Source: Streptomyces cellostaticus | Lineage (GTDB): Bacteria > Actinomycetota > Actinomycetes > Streptomycetales > Streptomycetaceae | Assembly: GCF_001513965.1 (NCBI RefSeq) | Contig: NZ_KQ948018.1 | Location: 1 to 64,000 of the forward strand | Reading direction: 5' to 3' | Length of the DNA: 64,000 bases | Shown: positions 43,006-50,254 of the stretch, one piece after another | Layout: the number at the start of each line of letters is the position of its first letter | How positions within the stretch are numbered: position 1 is the first letter of the stretch | Program-made: the position numbers and the translations under genes | The notes under the pieces: generated by a model | Seen by the model: the letters and a program-made list of their open reading frames with translations, nothing else | What the model was told of the DNA's origin: nothing | The model's database searches: none

Positions 43006-43045
43006 AGCGTGGGCACGGGCTTGCACATACCCGGCGCACAGGGTC

Positions 43046-43327
43046 TCATCCCGAACCCTGGGGGCGGCGCCGGGCGGCCGCCAGCAGCCAGGCCAGGTTG
43101 CCCGCCGCCGCCCCGGCCGCCACCGCGGCGACGATCACCCCACCGGTCGCGAGGCCGTCGCTGAACAGATGCGGGCGCCGGTCGAGGCTGTGCAGCCCGA
43201 AGCCGCACAGCTCGTAGACGCCGACGGCGGCGATGATCAGGCTGACGGCCAGCAGGGTCAGTGTCGGGGCGAGACTGCGCAGGCCGAGGTCCGCCGATGG
43301 GCTCGGTTCCGTTTCCGTGTCCTGCAT
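43046..43327 (-). CDS. Small hypothetical membrane protein
   Basis: A 93-residue protein with two transmembrane helices, LAPTLTLLAVSLIIAAVGVYEL and GGVIVAAVAAGAAAGNLAWLLA, joined by a short polar loop (HSLDRRPHLFSDG). The family is not recognised. It lies upstream of the MprF-like gene on the same strand, about 100 bases away, and diverges from the M55 aminopeptidase gene. A palindrome lies in that divergent region. Confidence 0.6.
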   Translation of the reverse strand: MQDTETEPSPSADLGLRSLAPTLTLLAVSLIIAAVGVYELCGFGLHSLDRRPHLFSDGLATGGVIVAAVAAGAAAGNLAWLLAAARRRPQGSG

Positions 43328-43371
43328 GGTGTCCCCCGATGAACAGACGTGTGGCCGTTGGCGGTTGGGAA

Positions 43372-43388
43372 CCTACATTACGTAGGGT
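43372..43388. promoter_or_regulatory. 17-bp palindromic motif, copy 2 (divergent promoter)
   Basis: CCTACATTACGTAGGGT, matching copy 1 at 14 of 17 positions. It lies between the small membrane protein and M55 genes, ending 18 bases before the M55 start codon. Confidence 0.55.
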
Positions 43389-43406
43389 CGGGTTAGGGTC
43401 GGTGCC

Positions 43407-44237
43407 GTGCGGATCTACATCAGCGTGGACATGGAAGGCATCACCGGGCTCGTGGACGCGGATGACGTCCAGCCCGGCGGGCGGGACTACGAGCGGGGCC
43501 GCTCCATGATGGCCGAGGACGTGAACGCGGCCGTACGAGGCGCGCTGGCGGCCGGCGCGACGGACATCCTCGTGAACGACGCCCACGGCCCGATGCGCAA
43601 CCTGCTGCCCGAGGCGCTGCACCCGGCCGCCCGACTGGTCCGCGGCAAGCCCAAGCAGATGGGCATGCTGGAGGGGCTCGGCCCCGAGTACGACGCCGCG
43701 CTGTGCGTCGGCTACCACTCCCGGGCCGGTGCCCTCGGCGTGCTCAGCCACAGCTTCATGGGCCACGAGATCGAGGACATCTGGCTGGACGGCCGCCCCG
43801 TCGGGGAGATCGGCCTCGCCCACGCCACCGCCGCGGCCCTCGGCGTCCCCGTGGTGGCCCTCACGGGTGACGACGCGGCGTGCGCGGAGATGACGGCGTG
43901 GGACGCGTCGGTCGTCACCGTCCCCGTGAAGTACGCCCACGACCGCTTCGCGGCCCGGCTGCGGCCGGCGGGCGAGGCGCGCGAGGCCATCGAGGAGGAG
44001 GTCGCGCGGGCCCTTTCCGTGCCGCCCGCGCGCCCGTCGGCCCCCGCCGCCGAGGCCACCCTCGCCGTCCGCTGGCAGTCCGCCTCGGTCCCGGCGACCC
44101 TGCTCGGCATACCCGGCGTGACGGCTGAAGACAGCCGCACGGTCCGGTCGACGGGCCCGCTTCCGGCGCTGTACCGGCTGTTCGGGGTATGGATGCGGGT
44201 GGCGGCCTCCCTCACCGACCAGCGGCCGTACTGCTAG
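43407..44237 (+). CDS. M55-family D-aminopeptidase (DppA-like)
   Basis: A 276-residue zinc peptidase. The N-terminal metal-binding Asp and Glu are in RIYISVDMEGITGLVD. The conserved VNDAHGPMRNLLPE, CVGYHSRAGA and LSHSFMGHEI supply further zinc ligands. DppA from Bacillus hydrolyses D-Ala-D-Ala-type peptides, so a role in scavenging wall peptides is plausible. The start is GTG 43407. The last 30 residues are hydrophobic. The 135 bases beyond the stop contain short hairpins and no gene. Confidence 0.88.
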   Translation: MRIYISVDMEGITGLVDADDVQPGGRDYERGRSMMAEDVNAAVRGALAAGATDILVNDAHGPMRNLLPEALHPAARLVRGKPKQMGMLEGLGPEYDAALCVGYHSRAGALGVLSHSFMGHEIEDIWLDGRPVGEIGLAHATAAALGVPVVALTGDDAACAEMTAWDASVVTVPVKYAHDRFAARLRPAGEAREAIEEEVARALSVPPARPSAPAAEATLAVRWQSASVPATLLGIPGVTAEDSRTVRSTGPLPALYRLFGVWMRVAASLTDQRPYC

Positions 44238-44372
44238 GGCCTGGCCGCACGAGTGGGGGACCCTCATGCGCGGGGGGGGCACCCCCATGACCCCGCTCAC
44301 CGGCGCCGATCAGGCGCCGCGTATGTCCTCCGGCCTGATCCGCCGGACAGGCCCTGGAGCAGCCGCCACGCC

Positions 44373-44993
44373 TCAGCCGTCTTCGCCGGTGGGTGGCTGT
44401 GTGGTGCGGCGGGCGTAGGCGCGGGCCGCGCGGGCGCGGTCGCCGCAGCGGGTGGAGCACCAGTGGCGGCGGCCGTGCCGGAGCAGGTAGCGGTTGCAGG
44501 GGGTGGAGCCGCAGGCGGTGAGGCGGTCGGCGTCGGGGCCGGTGAGCAGGTCGGCGGCGTCGGCGGCGAGGGTCGCCAGGGCGTGCTCGACGATCTGCGT
44601 GGTGGGGTGGGAGGCCGCCCGGTACAGGCCGTGCTCGGGATGCCAGTGCAGCAGGGCGGCCGCGGGGGCGCGGGTGAGCGCGTCGTTGAGGGCGTTCAGA
44701 GCGCCGGCCGGGGCGGGGTGGCCGCCGACCCGGGAGGCGAGCAGGGAGCGGGTCTCCTCGCGCAGGGACCGGAGCCGGGCCGCGCAGGTCTCCTGGAGGT
44801 CCGCGTCGGCCGGGGCCAGGCCGTGTTCCACGAGCCAGCGGTTCGCCGCCGCGGGCGTACCGAGCAGGTCGATGAAGTGGCCGCCGGGCAGGGCGACGGC
44901 ACTGTTGGCGAGGTCGAGGGCCGGGTACTGCTCCGCGCCCGGCGCCGGCGGCGGCGCCTGCTCGTCTCTCACGCTCCCAGTCATGAATCTCAT
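44373..44993 (-). CDS. ABATE-domain / CGNR zinc-finger protein
   Basis: A 206-residue protein. The N-terminal ABATE domain is seen in LDLANSAVALPGGHFIDLLGT, and the CGNR-type C-terminal zinc finger in RLTACGSTPCNRYLLRHGRRHWCSTRCGDRAR with four Cys. These proteins are putative stress-linked transcription regulators. Three in-frame ATGs lie close together; I use 44993. The divergent MBL-fold gene starts 93 bases away, with repeated ATCCGTGA motifs between them. Confidence 0.82.
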   Translation of the reverse strand: MRFMTGSVRDEQAPPPAPGAEQYPALDLANSAVALPGGHFIDLLGTPAAANRWLVEHGLAPADADLQETCAARLRSLREETRSLLASRVGGHPAPAGALNALNDALTRAPAAALLHWHPEHGLYRAASHPTTQIVEHALATLAADAADLLTGPDADRLTACGSTPCNRYLLRHGRRHWCSTRCGDRARAARAYARRTTQPPTGEDG

Positions 44994-45009
44994 GGTACGG
45001 CTTGCGCGC

Positions 45010-45065
45010 ATCCGTGAGGAACGACTAACGTCACTTCACGGATAGATAATCAGTCATCCGTGAGA
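45010..45065. promoter_or_regulatory. Repeated ATCCGTGA motif in divergent promoter
   Basis: ATCCGTGA occurs at 45010 and 45056 and its inverse TTCACGGAT at 45035-45043; a weaker CCCGTGAGG follows at 45070. The arrangement of one inverted and one direct pair suggests an operator array for the CGNR protein or another regulator. Confidence 0.55.
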
Positions 45066-45086
45066 CGATCCCGTGAGGTGCTCATC

Positions 45087-45869
45087 ATGGCCGCTGCCGG
45101 TCCGACCCCCGACACCACGAGCGAGCAGATACCCGTCCGCGTCCTCGGCGGCCCGACCGTCCTCATCGAGTACGGCGGACTCCGCTTCCTCACCGACCCG
45201 ACCTTCGACGCCCCCGGCGACTACCCCGCGCCCAGCGGCCGGGTCCTGACCAAGACCGCCCCGCCCCGGACCAGCCCCGCCGAACTGGGCCCCGTCGACG
45301 TCGTCCTGCTCTCCCACGACCAGCACGCCGACAACCTCGACCACTTGGGCCGCGCCCTGCTCGCCGACGTGCCGCACACCTTCACCACGGCGAGCGCCGC
45401 GGGCCGCCTCGGCGGCGCCACCCGGGCCCTCGCCCCCTGGGAGTCCGTCGAACTGCCCCGCCCCGACGGCGGCACCGTCACCGTCACCGGCGCGCCCGGC
45501 CTGCACGGCCCCAAGGGCTCCGAGCCGATCGTGGGCGAGGTCATGGGCTTCGTCCTGACCTCCGCCGACCTGCCGAGCGTCTACGTCAGCGGCGACAACG
45601 CCTCCCTGGAGCTGGTCCAGGAGATCGCCGACCGGTACGCCCCCGTCGACACCGCCGTCCTCTTCGCCGGCGCACCCCGCCTGCCCGTCCTCGACAACGC
45701 CCTCCTCGTCCTCGACGGCGCCGGCACCGCGAGCGCCGCACGCCTCCTGGACGCCCGCCGCGTGGTCCCGGCCCACTGCGACAGCTGGGCTCACTTCACG
45801 GAGACCAGGGATGACGTGGTGACGGCGTTCACCGCGGCGGGGCTGGCCGACCGGCTGCAACTGGACTGA
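45087..45869 (+). CDS. MBL-fold metallo-hydrolase (UlaG/YtkL-like)
   Basis: A 260-residue metallo-beta-lactamase-fold protein. After LGGPTVLIEYGGLRFLTDPTF comes the metal motif LLSHDQHADNLD (H-x-x-H-x-D form), then APGLHGPKG and YVSGDNASLE. The terminal RRVVPAHCDSWAHF supplies the last His. The substrate (lactone or nucleotide) is unknown. Start ATG 45087 with GTGAGGTG upstream; an ATG/GTG start 27 bases earlier is less likely. Confidence 0.85.
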   Translation: MAAAGPTPDTTSEQIPVRVLGGPTVLIEYGGLRFLTDPTFDAPGDYPAPSGRVLTKTAPPRTSPAELGPVDVVLLSHDQHADNLDHLGRALLADVPHTFTTASAAGRLGGATRALAPWESVELPRPDGGTVTVTGAPGLHGPKGSEPIVGEVMGFVLTSADLPSVYVSGDNASLELVQEIADRYAPVDTAVLFAGAPRLPVLDNALLVLDGAGTASAARLLDARRVVPAHCDSWAHFTETRDDVVTAFTAAGLADRLQLD

Positions 45870-45897
45870 GCGGCGGGCGGCACCGTAGTACCGCAGA

Positions 45898-46296
45898 ACG
45901 ACCCGCACGCTCGCCGACGCCGGCGCCTACGCCACCGACACCGCGCCGGAACTCCTCGCCGGCATCCGCGCCGTCGCCCACGGCGACGCCGTGATCGCCC
46001 CCGCACTCACCCGGCGCCTCCTGGACGAGTTCACCCAGCACCTGCCGCGGCAGGCCGGCGACCCGGCCGAGGACGCCCGCCTGAACTCCCTCACCGACCG
46101 CGAACGCGAGATCCTCCTCGCCATCGGCAAGGGCTGGACCAACGGCGAGATCGCCGCCCGCTTCGTCCTGTCCGAGTCCACGGTCAAGACCCACGTGGGG
46201 CGAGTCCTCGCCAAGATCGGCGCACGCGACCGTATCCAGGCGGTGATCTTCGCCTACGACCTCGGGCTCGCCCGGCCGAACAGCGGCGGTCAGTAG
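45898..46296 (+). pseudogene. C-terminal half of a NarL/LuxR response regulator
   Basis: From about 45898 the frame reads AGAYATDTAPELLAGIRAVA, the end of a NarL-type receiver. It continues into a complete LuxR DNA-binding domain, LTDREREILLAIGKGWTNGE to STVKTHVGRVLAKIGARDR. The phosphorylated Asp and the first ~100 residues are missing, and an in-frame stop lies at about 45890. A start at GTG 45991 could make a 101-residue DNA-binding-only protein, so residual activity is possible. No sensor kinase adjoins it. Confidence 0.7.
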
Positions 46297-46784
46297 CGCA
46301 GGGCCGAGCCGACGACCGCGCGCACCTCACCGCTCAGCTTCCGGTTGCTGCGGGCCGTGCCCTCGCCGGAGGCACCCGCGGCCACGTCCTTGACCGTCAC
46401 CACGACCACGTCCTGCAGATTGCCGTCCTTGTCCGTGAAGTTGACCTGGACGGCGAAGGACCTGGCAGAACCGTCGGTGTTCTTGGCGGTCACCTTGACC
46501 GAGGCCCGACCGTCGCTGTCGGTGGTGACGCTGCCGAGCGACACGTCGTCCTTGGCCTTCACCCCGCCCTTGACCTCGTCCAGCTTGTGCCGGGCCTCCG
46601 CCGAGGCCGAGGCCAGCGCCTCGGACGCCTGGGAGGCCAGGGAAGAGGCGGCGGACGAGGCCGCCGAAGCGGCCTTGCTGGCGGTGCCGGACGGGCTGCC
46701 GGAGCCGCCGCACCCGGTGGCGCCGACCGCGACCACCACGGCCAGGACCGCGCCTGCCGTACCTCGTGTCCAGTGGCCTGCCAT
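46290..46784 (-). CDS. Small Ala/Ser-rich lipoprotein with FxLYD-like domain
   Basis: A 164-residue lipoprotein. The signal is AVLAVVVAVGATGC with lipobox GATGC. A helical Ala/Ser repeat (SAASSAASSLASQASEALA) acts as a stalk. The C-terminal ~90 residues form a beta domain (VKVTAKNTDGSARSFAVQVN, DVVVVTVKDVAAG) resembling FxLYD modules. Function is unknown. It overlaps the 3' end of the truncated regulator by seven bases. Confidence 0.7.
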   Translation of the reverse strand: MAGHWTRGTAGAVLAVVVAVGATGCGGSGSPSGTASKAASAASSAASSLASQASEALASASAEARHKLDEVKGGVKAKDDVSLGSVTTDSDGRASVKVTAKNTDGSARSFAVQVNFTDKDGNLQDVVVVTVKDVAAGASGEGTARSNRKLSGEVRAVVGSALRY

Positions 46785-46984
46785 ATGACGCCTCCAGCGA
46801 TTCCCGAGCGGCTGTTCCTCTCAGTTCAGTGAAGGGGGTGCTGCCCTGGCCCGCATGCCGAGCGAGGTACCCGGGCGGCACGGGTACCCGAACGGGTTGC
46901 GCTCGCCAGGCGCCGAAGACGACACGGACGGATAGTGGTGCCGGTACGACGTTTCGACGGCCCTGCCCCGGTACAGGAGGCTCG

Positions 46985-47320
46985 ATGCGCGTTTCACGGC
47001 CACTGGCCGCGCTCACCGGCATCGCGTTGCTCGGCATCGCGCTGACCGCCTGCCAGGACCAGGCGTCCGGAACGATCGTGGCGCGCAACGACGGCAGGTA
47101 CGTGGAGACCTTCTCGAACCCGTCGATCCACGGATGCCACCGTTTCCGCCAGGACGTGACCCATGTCAACAACCACACGTTGAGCAGCATGCTTCTGTAC
47201 ACGACACCCGACTGCACCGTGCCGCCCGGCGGGGCAGGCATCTACCTGAACATGCAGTCGTCCGACGAGGTGGTCAGATCCACCGGCTTGTGGCGCAGCT
47301 TCACCTTCGCTCCCGAGTGA
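46985..47320 (+). CDS. Small putative lipoprotein
   Basis: A 111-residue protein with signal RPLAALTGIALLGIALTAC and lipobox LTAC. The mature part has two further Cys (IHGCHRFRQ and TTPDCTVP) likely to form a disulphide, and reads beta-rich. The start is ATG 46985 with ACAGGAGG upstream. It is convergent with the LysR gene and overlaps its 3' end by 20 bases. No family is recognised. Confidence 0.65.
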   Translation: MRVSRPLAALTGIALLGIALTACQDQASGTIVARNDGRYVETFSNPSIHGCHRFRQDVTHVNNHTLSSMLLYTTPDCTVPPGGAGIYLNMQSSDEVVRSTGLWRSFTFAPE

Positions 47321-48194
47321 CCCCGAGGACGTCGAGCATCGCCCGAGTGGCCGGGCTGGGGTTGAACCGGCTCCACGCCAGATACTCGATGCGATGCGGT
47401 CCGTCGACCACCGGGACCAGCGCCAGTCCGGGGTCGTCGGCGGCCAGCGGCCGGATGAACGCCGACGGCAGCAGCGCGATGCCGAGCCCGCGCGCGATCA
47501 GCCGGGTGATCAGCTCGACGACGCCGGCCTCGTACGCGACGTCGCGGACCAGTCCCGCGGCGGCGAACGCCTGATCGGACTGGGCCCGGGCGGGTGTCCC
47601 GGCCACGAAGTCCACGAACGTCTCCGCGGCGATCTCGTGCAGCGTGACCCGGGAGGCGCCCGCCAGCCGATGCCCGGCCTGCACCACGAGTACGTGCTGG
47701 TCGTGATCGAGTACGACGGTTTCCACGCCGGACGGCCGTTCGCTCTCCGGCAGGCCGAGAAAAGCGATGTCGAGGTCGCCGCTGCGGACCGCCGCCGCCA
47801 GTTCGTCGCTGCGTCCGGAACGGAGGGCGACGCGGACGTCCGGGTGCTGGGCGCGGTACCGCTGGAGCAGTTCGGGTACGTCGACGGCGGCCGTGGTCAC
47901 GATCACGCCGACAGCGAGCCGGCCGCGCACCACGCCGGTCGCGGCGGCGGCGTCGGCGGCCGCGCGGTCGGCAGCGGCCAGGCACTCGCGCGCGCCGGCG
48001 AGAAACGCCGCCCCTGCACTGGTCAGCTCGACCCGGCGGCTGGACCGGGCGAACAGCTTGACCCCGAGCTCCCGTTCCAGGCTCGCGATCCGGTGACTGA
48101 GTGACGACTGCACCACGAAACAGCGCTCCGCCGCACGCGTGAAGTTGCGGGTTTCGGCGACGGCGACGACGTAACGCATCTGCTGGAGATCCAC
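47301..48194 (-). CDS. LysR-family transcriptional regulator
   Basis: A 297-residue regulator. The N-terminal winged helix is QMRYVVAVAETRNFTRAAERCFVVQSSLSHRIASLERELGVKLF, the canonical LysR form. A substrate-binding-like domain follows (VRGRLAVGVIVTTAAVDVPE, VALRSGRSDELAAAVRSGDL). It diverges from the EamA-fusion gene across about 78 bases, the usual arrangement for a LysR and its target. A CGCAAGCATGCG palindrome lies at 48225-48236 in that gap. Confidence 0.88.
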   Translation of the reverse strand: MDLQQMRYVVAVAETRNFTRAAERCFVVQSSLSHRIASLERELGVKLFARSSRRVELTSAGAAFLAGARECLAAADRAAADAAAATGVVRGRLAVGVIVTTAAVDVPELLQRYRAQHPDVRVALRSGRSDELAAAVRSGDLDIAFLGLPESERPSGVETVVLDHDQHVLVVQAGHRLAGASRVTLHEIAAETFVDFVAGTPARAQSDQAFAAAGLVRDVAYEAGVVELITRLIARGLGIALLPSAFIRPLAADDPGLALVPVVDGPHRIEYLAWSRFNPSPATRAMLDVLGVTRERR

Positions 48195-48224
48195 GCGTCA
48201 ATCGTTCTCGTTCATTATTGGCAT

Positions 48225-48236
48225 CGCAAGCATGCG
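48225..48236. promoter_or_regulatory. Palindrome between LysR and EamA-fusion genes
   Basis: CGCAAGCATGCG, inverted CGCA/TGCG, roughly centred between the divergent starts. It is a possible LysR recognition core, but a single short palindrome in GC-rich DNA is weak evidence. Confidence 0.35.
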
Positions 48237-48272
48237 TTGGACTCATGACGCGTCGTGCTGAGACTTGAGCAC

Positions 48273-49898
48273 ATGCATTCCTCGACCGAGCGATCACCGG
48301 GCCGGCTGCGGACCTCGTACCCGCAGCAGGTGGCAACCGTCGCACTGACCGCACTCGCTCCCGCGTCCTGGGGCACCACGTACGTCGTGACCACGCGGTT
48401 GCTGCCGCCCGGGCATCCGCTGTTCGCCGGGCTGATGCGCGCCCTGCCCGCCGGGCTGCTCGCGCTGGCGATCACCCGGGTGCTCCCGCGCGGGGACTGG
48501 TGGTGGAAGGCCACCGTCCTCGGCGTGCTCAACATCGGCGGGATGCCCCTGCTGTTCCTGGCGGCCGAACGACTCCCCGGCGGTGTCGCCGCCACCCTCA
48601 GCGCCGTCCAGCCGCTGCTGGTGGCGGGCTTGGCCATCGCGGTGCTCCGCGAGCGGCCGACGGCCTGGCGACTGGCCTGGGGCGTGATCGGCGTGATGGG
48701 CGTCGGACTCGTCGTGCTCGGTCCCGAGGCCCGGCTGGACGCCGTCGGGGTGCTCGCCGGCCTCGGCCATACGGCCACCATGGCCGGCGGGGTCGTCCTC
48801 ACCAAGCGCTGGGGCCGTCCGGCGGGGGTCGGTCCACTGGCCCTGACCGGCTGGCAACTGACCGTCGGCGGCCTGCTGTTGCTCCCGCTCACCCTCGCGA
48901 TCGAGGGGGTGCCGCAGCGGATCGACGCCGGAGCGGTCGGGGGCTACCTGTGGCTCGGCAGCATGGGTGGGCTGATCGCATACACGCTGTGGTTCCGCGG
49001 GATCGGAAGGCTGCCGGTCGGCGCGTCCGCACCGCTGGTGCTGCTGTCCCCGCTGGTCGCGACCGCCATCGGCATCGCGCTGGGCGAGTCACTGAGCCTG
49101 CTCCAGACCCTTGGTTTCGCCCTGGCCCTGGCCGCATTGCTGGCCGCGCAGCTCAATGCCCCGAAGACCCTGAAGAGCCCGAACACTTCGAAGAGAAGGC
49201 TGGATTCAGTGAAGACAGGTTCGATGAGATCAGGCATGACGATCGCCGTGCTGGGCGCCACCGGGATGGTCGGCAGCCGGGTGATCACCGAGGCCGGTAC
49301 ACGCGGACACCAGGTGCTCGCCCTGTCCCGGAAGCCCGCGAGCGAGAACCCGAACGTGACACCGATCGCGGTCGATGCGAACGACCCGCACGCCGTACGC
49401 GCGGCGCTGGCGGGCTCCGCCTCGAACGGCACCGCGGACGCCGTCGTGCTGACTGTGCGGACCATGCCGGTCGACCAGGACTTCTTGGTCGGCGCTACCC
49501 GTACCGTGCTGGACGCCGCCGCACAGCTCGGCATCCGCGTCCTCGTGGTCGGCGGCGCCGGTGCTCTGCGCAGCCCCGACGACCACGATCTGCTCGTCGC
49601 CGACAACCCCGCGTATGTGCCCGCCGAAGTGAAGACCGTCGCCGCCGCCGGGATAGCCCAGCTGCGGACCTGCCAGGCTCATGCCGACGCCGACTGGGTC
49701 TACCTGAGCCCGCCGGCCCTGCTCGAACCCGGCGAACGAACCGGCCGCTATCGGCGCGGCACCGACACCTTGCTCACCGCCGCCGACGGGCAATCACGGA
49801 TCAGCGCCGAGGACCTGGCCGTCGCCGTGCTCGACGAACTCGAAAGCCCTGGCTCCGAACGCCTCATCACGGTCGTCCACCGAACTCCCGGCGACTGA
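48273..49898 (+). CDS. EamA (DMT) transporter fused to an NAD(P)-binding protein
   Basis: A 541-residue fusion. Residues ~20-300 form an EamA-type drug/metabolite transporter with ten helices, starting LTALAPASWGTTYVVTTRLLP. A Lys/Thr/Ser linker (PKTLKSPNTSKRRLDSVKTG) follows. The last ~220 residues are a complete Rossmann protein of the YwnB/NmrA type, beginning MTIAVLGATGMVGSRVITEA with GGAGALRSPDDHDL. Normally these are separate proteins. No stop separates them, although ATGs at 49224 and 49236 could give an independent second protein. The start is ATG 48273; GTG 48255 is possible. It is probably controlled by the divergent LysR gene. Confidence 0.75.
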   Translation: MHSSTERSPGRLRTSYPQQVATVALTALAPASWGTTYVVTTRLLPPGHPLFAGLMRALPAGLLALAITRVLPRGDWWWKATVLGVLNIGGMPLLFLAAERLPGGVAATLSAVQPLLVAGLAIAVLRERPTAWRLAWGVIGVMGVGLVVLGPEARLDAVGVLAGLGHTATMAGGVVLTKRWGRPAGVGPLALTGWQLTVGGLLLLPLTLAIEGVPQRIDAGAVGGYLWLGSMGGLIAYTLWFRGIGRLPVGASAPLVLLSPLVATAIGIALGESLSLLQTLGFALALAALLAAQLNAPKTLKSPNTSKRRLDSVKTGSMRSGMTIAVLGATGMVGSRVITEAGTRGHQVLALSRKPASENPNVTPIAVDANDPHAVRAALAGSASNGTADAVVLTVRTMPVDQDFLVGATRTVLDAAAQLGIRVLVVGGAGALRSPDDHDLLVADNPAYVPAEVKTVAAAGIAQLRTCQAHADADWVYLSPPALLEPGERTGRYRRGTDTLLTAADGQSRISAEDLAVAVLDELESPGSERLITVVHRTPGD

Positions 49899-50254
49899 TC
49901 AGGTTCGCGTACCGGCGGCGGGGGATCCCGCCTCAGGGCCACACAAGGCAGTACGGCTGATGCCCCGCCTCATGAGCCGGTGCGAGAGCCGAGACCGCGT
50001 GGGAGCTGACACCCGAAGGTCACATGGGCACCCGTCAAGCCCCGGACTTCATCAACGCGATCCTGCTGCACGGCGCGGCCGCCCGACCATCGCCCCGGAA
50101 CCGCCTGGTCCCGGGGCCCTGGCCGACTGGGCACGTGAGCTCGGCGGTGCGTTCGCGCGCCTGCTCTGCGACCCGCCGGACCGAAGCCGCGGTGACCGGC
50201 CCGTCGACGTCGCGCCGTAAGCTGCGCCGGGGTTCTGACTCAGGGGAGGCGTGA
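49899..50254. other. 356-bp gap without a convincing gene
   Basis: It contains one copy of the CTCAGGGCCACAC...CCTCATG sequence (49932-49974) shared with 62901-62942. Short reading frames here have no family features and mixed codon bias. The kinase ribosome site GGGGAGG lies at its right end. Confidence 0.5.
49932..49974 (-). repeat. Partial copy of the short HEAGHQPYCLVWP-encoding repeat
   Basis: These 43 bases match 62901-62942 with about one difference. Read on the minus strand they encode the same tail, HEAGHQPYCLVWP then stop. The preceding codons (SHRL) are present, but one base is missing relative to the intact copy, so this copy is frameshifted. Confidence 0.65.

Noticed and set aside
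44238..44372. Gene between the M55 peptidase and CGNR genes
   Set aside because: The sequence holds G-runs and short hairpins (for example GGCGCC pairs) without a coding frame of usable length.
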